A DNA stretch of 64,000 nt, taken from assembly GCF_019492055.1 (NCBI RefSeq), contig NZ_JAICBX010000005.1, positions 186,001-250,000 of the forward strand. Direction: 5' to 3'. Below the pieces are notes generated by a model. The model ran no database searches and had not been told where the DNA came from. It saw only the letters and a list, made by a program, of their open reading frames with translations. Both the position numbers and the translations under genes were made by a program. Shown here in pieces: positions 61,501-64,000 of the stretch (positions within the stretch are counted from its first letter, which is position 1; each line of letters begins with the position of its first letter). This stretch comes from Flavimaribacter sediminis (GTDB taxonomy: Bacteria > Pseudomonadota > Alphaproteobacteria > Rhizobiales > Rhizobiaceae).

Positions 61501-62517
61501 GCGCTCGCGAACAAGATCCTGTGCAACTCGAGCCGCCCGTTCGGCGCCGTCTTCGCGGACACTGGACGCCAGGCCCCAGGCGGCCACCGCTACGAGACCC
61601 TTGTCGTCGAAGCAGGTCTGCAGCAGCGTGCCGCTTTCCGACTCGACGGCAGCGGCAATGGCGCGGAGGGTTTCAGCCGCACGGTCTCGATCCTCTGCAC
61701 CCCGAAAAACAAAATCCGGGACACGAATGAACAGGATATGGGCCTGCCGGAACTCGGCGACCCAGTCCGGGCCAAGCGCCAACCCGGCGCGTTGATGCGT
61801 TCTGAGCCAGGGGTCGGCGTCTATTGCGGGTGGAGACGACGCCGGGGCTTTTGGAGCTTCGACCGCAGAGGCGACCGGGCCATGTGAATCCCGTTCCCAT
61901 CTCGCGTCTTCGGCAAGAAGCAGAGCCGCCTCCTCCGTCAGACGAACCCCCTGAGCCGTCAGGTCCAGCCCTTCAACCGCGGCCAGCCCCGGGCCGCAGA
62001 AAACGGCCTGGCGCGCGCTCGGCGTGTCGACATCCAGCAGCCACAGGTCTCCAACACTGACGCTCGTGCGCATCGCAATCACACCTAGGTCGGCCGGCAT
62101 TGCGGCGACCGTATCCTGGACGGTCAGGCCGCAGGCAACGGCTGCACGGACCGCCTGCGCGGGATCGTTGTGTAGCGGCCAGTGCGCAGCCACTGCGTCG
62201 CCGGCATAGTAGAGGACCGATCCGCCATAGGCGCCTATCACCTTCACAACATCGGTGAAGATCGTATTGATAACGGCGCGTAAAGTCTCCGCGCCCCTTT
62301 CCGAGCGTGCAACGGCCTCAGCTCCCATCCGCGAGAATCCAGAGAGGTCACAGAAGAGAACGGCCCCCGGGCATGAAAGGGCCTGAGCGCCAGCTACGTT
62401 TGTTGTCTCAAGAAGCCTTCGCGCCGTCGCAGGCAGGAAGCTGGCGGCTTCGACGCGCGCGTTTCCGCGACGCACCGCGCCGGGCTCGCTGTTGGTTGCT
62501 GACACCACATCCCCCAA
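58516..62517 (-). CDS. Soluble-adenylyl-cyclase-like multidomain protein (two cyclase domains, AAA-type NTPase, TPR)
   Basis: A 1333-residue cytosolic protein. Residues ~48-180 form a class III cyclase domain with both metal Asp: D57 in LFCDLSGF and D107 in YYAGDAV. Residues ~255-395 form a second, degenerate cyclase domain (VFSGLIG, GDAVNRAAAM) that lacks metal Asp and has Ala at the position of the usual catalytic Arg four residues after N374. A P-loop (GEAGLGKS, residues 466-473) and Walker B (LLVVEDAHWLDS) follow, then ~600 residues of TPR-like helices. The order matches mammalian-type sAC and related bacterial proteins. Whether it makes cAMP is uncertain. Confidence 0.87.
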   Translation of the reverse strand: MGDVVSATNSEPGAVRRGNARVEAASFLPATARRLLETTNVAGAQALSCPGAVLFCDLSGFSRMGAEAVARSERGAETLRAVINTIFTDVVKVIGAYGGSVLYYAGDAVAAHWPLHNDPAQAVRAAVACGLTVQDTVAAMPADLGVIAMRTSVSVGDLWLLDVDTPSARQAVFCGPGLAAVEGLDLTAQGVRLTEEAALLLAEDARWERDSHGPVASAVEAPKAPASSPPAIDADPWLRTHQRAGLALGPDWVAEFRQAHILFIRVPDFVFRGAEDRDRAAETLRAIAAAVESESGTLLQTCFDDKGLVAVAAWGLASSVREDGAERAARVAQDLVRERGEGALVAAVAAGKVFSGLIGIEPYMQHIVVGDAVNRAAAMCLAALAPVTLDRSTREAVNRRYETTELARLTLKGQTEMAPVYKIEGERLRGLAHAGAMIGRSAERERLVTISNRLARGEPVDICISGEAGLGKSRLAAWFSENLAETGVAQLELHADSIRRAIGYAPFAPFVASLLELDSTADAEACRKAVTDVLGAENEALLPLLSPLLPADLPDTDVTRALVGAGRAERTRDLATSLLSRQLSGNRKLLVVEDAHWLDSASWQLLDALTRRSAVSLCLLTRPVSPDDLPTEARRFLDPKRVETLELTLLDEEESGALAAQALGAHASAPPLANLLHREASGHPLFTSVLVQAMSSRGLVKIEGGYAHLRLGEAGLSHLDIPADAAGAVEERISALSPSEQLTIRTAAVLGRSFEIDALVELHPASDRPEIEADLVQIENTGLVESQGDGAWRFHHAIIADAAYRSLVTEQARSLHARAAAGIEKGAGAKPEQRDLALMAYHSERAGDTQAALRHLAAAAEGARLAYANLEVVDFLTRALALGIEIEALTLARWRYDIAYALRALGQYQRAEDFLKLCISDLDRPPPETGGEAARGLVSGYAAFRLRPHRDARPEAERAPIILAADATMMLSELHYELNKIPFALAEILRGANLARAAGGDSATLAKLYIGLSLISNALPWALDGDALQARALEIVDRMDDLATECWVYMVSGNYETGKGGWEAGESNFRHAMSVAETCGERKTWETSTSTLANLKRLEGRFEEAIGWSDITLAASRDRGIAHGVIWSHNGRARDLLCLSRWDDMREDVAALGRLLDDPANSLDANDNNRLVFHYTRSALALADGDEAGSILALDEALAIVERTKRPQVYMTQNAPFYSDLIWALWERGHRDPTMIARQALVARSAYRIGRQYRTGVPMASLAAGDSLWLQGRQKKARSRWTASAEAAEERRMSYAAAHAYDRLARVGVGDSAAARDRHLQKLGIELPKLWRI

Positions 62518-62772
62518 AACTCATTGTCTGTCCACCCGCCCGAGCTACTGGCGTCATTATGCAGATCGAAAACCGCAACGCCAACTTTTCATGTCCCGGA
62601 ATTCATTCGCACGCTGCCGGCAACCGTGGAAAAGACGGTCGGGGCTCCTTGATCGCCGGAAACTCGTCGAACGCCATGGGGTGTGAATTCGTTCACAGAC
62701 CCGGATTCCGGTTCGTGAGATTGTCTATTCAGCGCTGGAACAGCGCAGACCCTTGAGAGAAGGAACGTAACA

Positions 62773-63045
62773 ATGGACAAACTGATTTATCGCAGCGTTG
62801 CACATGACGGAAACATCGAGACGTTGGCGCGTACAAAACATGCCCTCATCTATCGTGGGGTCAGGCACGACGGTTTCAGTGCGCCGGTTGCAATGTCCGC
62901 TCGGAAAGCGACCTTGTGTTACCGCGGTGTTCAGCATTCGACTGACACTGCCGGAGGTATAGGTCTCGCAAAAAGTCCGCTCACCACGACTTCGCGTAAC
63001 AATCCGGGAATTGCCGTGAAAGACCGGGTCGCCGCAACGGCTTGA
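62773..63045 (+). CDS. Small protein with three YRGV-H repeats (DUF4278-like)
   Basis: A 90-residue protein. A ten-residue motif occurs three times: LIYRSVAHDG (4-13), LIYRGVRHDG (25-34) and LCYRGVQHST (48-57), spaced 21 and 23 residues apart. The L-x-Y-R-G-V core resembles the DUF4278 family, normally found once in small cyanobacterial and proteobacterial proteins. The ATG follows GAGAGAAGG. The C-terminal third is Ser/Thr/Ala-rich with no structure evident. It is divergent from the cyclase-like gene (255-bp gap). Function unknown. Confidence 0.65.
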   Translation: MDKLIYRSVAHDGNIETLARTKHALIYRGVRHDGFSAPVAMSARKATLCYRGVQHSTDTAGGIGLAKSPLTTTSRNNPGIAVKDRVAATA

Positions 63046-63298
63046 GCGTCAATCCGACACCAAGGATCGGGACCTGCGGCGAAGCGAGAAGAACTCGTAT
63101 CAAATCATCGGTCGCCGCGGGTCGGGAAACAACAGGTAACGTGCGGAGCGTCCGGGCCGCATGCGCCATCCTCGGCGCCCCAACGCATCATTCTGCTCCG
63201 CAACCCGGCCGAGGCGGAGATCTTTACCCCGGCGTCCGCGAGATCGCAGGCGCGTCGTGGACGCACCTGCAATGCCGCATATCATTCGGTCGCCGCTG

Positions 63299-64000
63299 TC
63301 AGTCGGCGGGCGCAATGTTCTGGTTGAACCTGAACATGTTTCCGGGATCGTATTTCGCCTTGATCTTCTGCAGACGATCGTAACCGTCTCCAAACGTGTC
63401 TCGGGTCAGTGAACCGTCCTCGCCGTGGCCGGGGAAGTTCAGATAGGCGCGGCCCTGTTGAGCAAACGGTTCGGCGCGCGACCAGCTTTCCCGCGCCCAG
63501 GCAATGTTGGCCGCGTCGTCTGCGGCGTCCGCCCAGACCCCGTCCGCCGAATACATCCAGCGCATCGAACGGTCTCCGAATGCAGTATCACCGGCCGGCA
63601 CAGCGCGCACACCGCGACCCATGTTCCAGAGCGAGGAGATGGTGTTCGGCGACGGCGCATTGACGGCGTTCTCCATCGCGAGGTCGATCATTTCGTCGGG
63701 AAGGTTCGTCAGGTAGCGGGCCTTCCAGTAGCAGCGCATCTCGCCAAACGGGGTCTGCGCGTCGAACAGGCGCTGTATATCGGCATAGGCCATGCGACCG
63801 GAGAAATCCGTCACCAGAGGTCCGAGTTCGCGCAACGGCCTGGCGAGTTTTTCGGCTTCTTCGGCGTCCCCGAGGGCCACGCCGACGAGCGCGAAAACCT
63901 TCTTGCCCCAGGCTTCGCGCGGAAACTCGTCGTCTTCCGGAACCGTCGAGAACTCGCAGATCATCGCCAGTTCCTCATCATGTTGTGCGACGTAATCGCG
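63299..64000 (-). CDS. FAD-linked oxidoreductase, berberine-bridge-enzyme type (5' part outside window)
   Basis: The C-terminal 233 residues of an FAD-binding oxidase. The frame is open to base 64000 (RDYVAQHDEELAMICEF), so the N-terminal FAD domain lies beyond the window. The C-terminus ends GRAYLNFPGHGEDG, then YDRLQKIKAKYDPGNMFRFNQNI, which is the BBE-domain signature (Y-D-P-x-N-x-F). Such enzymes oxidise alcohols, sugars or alkaloid-like amines with O2. The 253 bp between this gene and the small repeat-protein gene hold no other gene. Confidence 0.85.
   Translation of the reverse strand, partial: RDYVAQHDEELAMICEFSTVPEDDEFPREAWGKKVFALVGVALGDAEEAEKLARPLRELGPLVTDFSGRMAYADIQRLFDAQTPFGEMRCYWKARYLTNLPDEMIDLAMENAVNAPSPNTISSLWNMGRGVRAVPAGDTAFGDRSMRWMYSADGVWADAADDAANIAWARESWSRAEPFAQQGRAYLNFPGHGEDGSLTRDTFGDGYDRLQKIKAKYDPGNMFRFNQNIAPAD

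Overview
The window reads as chromosomal DNA of a GC-rich alphaproteobacterium, probably a member of the Hyphomicrobiales (Rhizobiales). The signs are the codon usage, the tRNA-Pro-targeting tyrosine integrase with an overlapping upstream excisionase-like gene, the TAXI-type TRAP transporter, a Weimberg-type sugar-acid enzyme pair and an HpaR/HpaDEF aromatic meta-cleavage operon. The genus is inference; no rRNA or housekeeping marker is present.

Layout. (1) 1-2418, minus strand: a two-gene operon for oxidative pentose or sugar-acid catabolism, an FAH-fold 2-keto-3-deoxy-pentonate dehydratase-like protein followed by a semialdehyde dehydrogenase cut by the window edge. Nested inverted repeats lie upstream. 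(2) 2714-2790: tRNA-Pro(CGG). (3) 2745-21565: an 18.8-kb genomic island integrated in that tRNA gene. It is bounded by 47-bp perfect direct repeats, with the integrase and a probable excisionase at its right end and short candidate arm-site repeats just inside both ends. Its cargo is a K+ channel, a secreted amidohydrolase, a broken second amidohydrolase, a DUF3299-NicO metal-transporter fusion, an OprB-type porin, a small secreted protein, an outer-membrane transporter-like protein, an AraC regulator and a Tat-exported M24 metallopeptidase. Between these lie decayed IS1182, IS3, IS110 and IS21-like remnants and one IS3 element with a nonsense mutation in orfA. A 220-bp cluster of twelve GTGTCTA heptamers in 3 forward, 3 reverse, 3 forward, 3 reverse order lies in the gene-poor right part of the island and looks like an iteron-type replication or control region.

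(4) 21566-30125: a block containing a ytcA-mdtN-mdtO-mdtP tripartite efflux operon, two Ntn-hydrolase-fold linear amide hydrolases (one exported, one cytosolic) and a small ion channel. It is flanked by copies of a ~35-bp repeat. (5) 30172-38410: sugar-acid/TRAP region with an IclR remnant, a UxaA-family dehydratase, a decayed GNAT acyltransferase, an RraA-family protein and a TAXI TRAP transporter (receptor, DUF1850, fused permease). (6) 38430-47885: general metabolism (RibD-C reductase, AsmA, GST, aldo/keto reductase), then a minus-strand group hpaR, alpha/beta hydrolase, FAH hydrolase and metallophosphoesterase. (7) 48046-55032: a tightly coupled operon of homoprotocatechuate meta-cleavage genes (hpaF, hpaE, hpaD, FAH hydrolase) translationally linked to an acyl-CoA dehydrogenase, a class III CoA-transferase and a MaoC-type hydratase. 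(8) 55107-64000: acid phosphatase, Crp/Fnr regulator, LysE exporter, bile-acid/Na+ symporter-like protein, a 1333-residue protein with the domain order of soluble adenylyl cyclase, a small protein with three YRGV repeats, and the C-terminus of a berberine-bridge-type FAD oxidoreductase.

The chromosomal part is mostly uptake and catabolism of sugar acids and aromatic acids. The island is a heavily rearranged element whose excision module looks intact, while no mobilisation or replication protein is recognisable.
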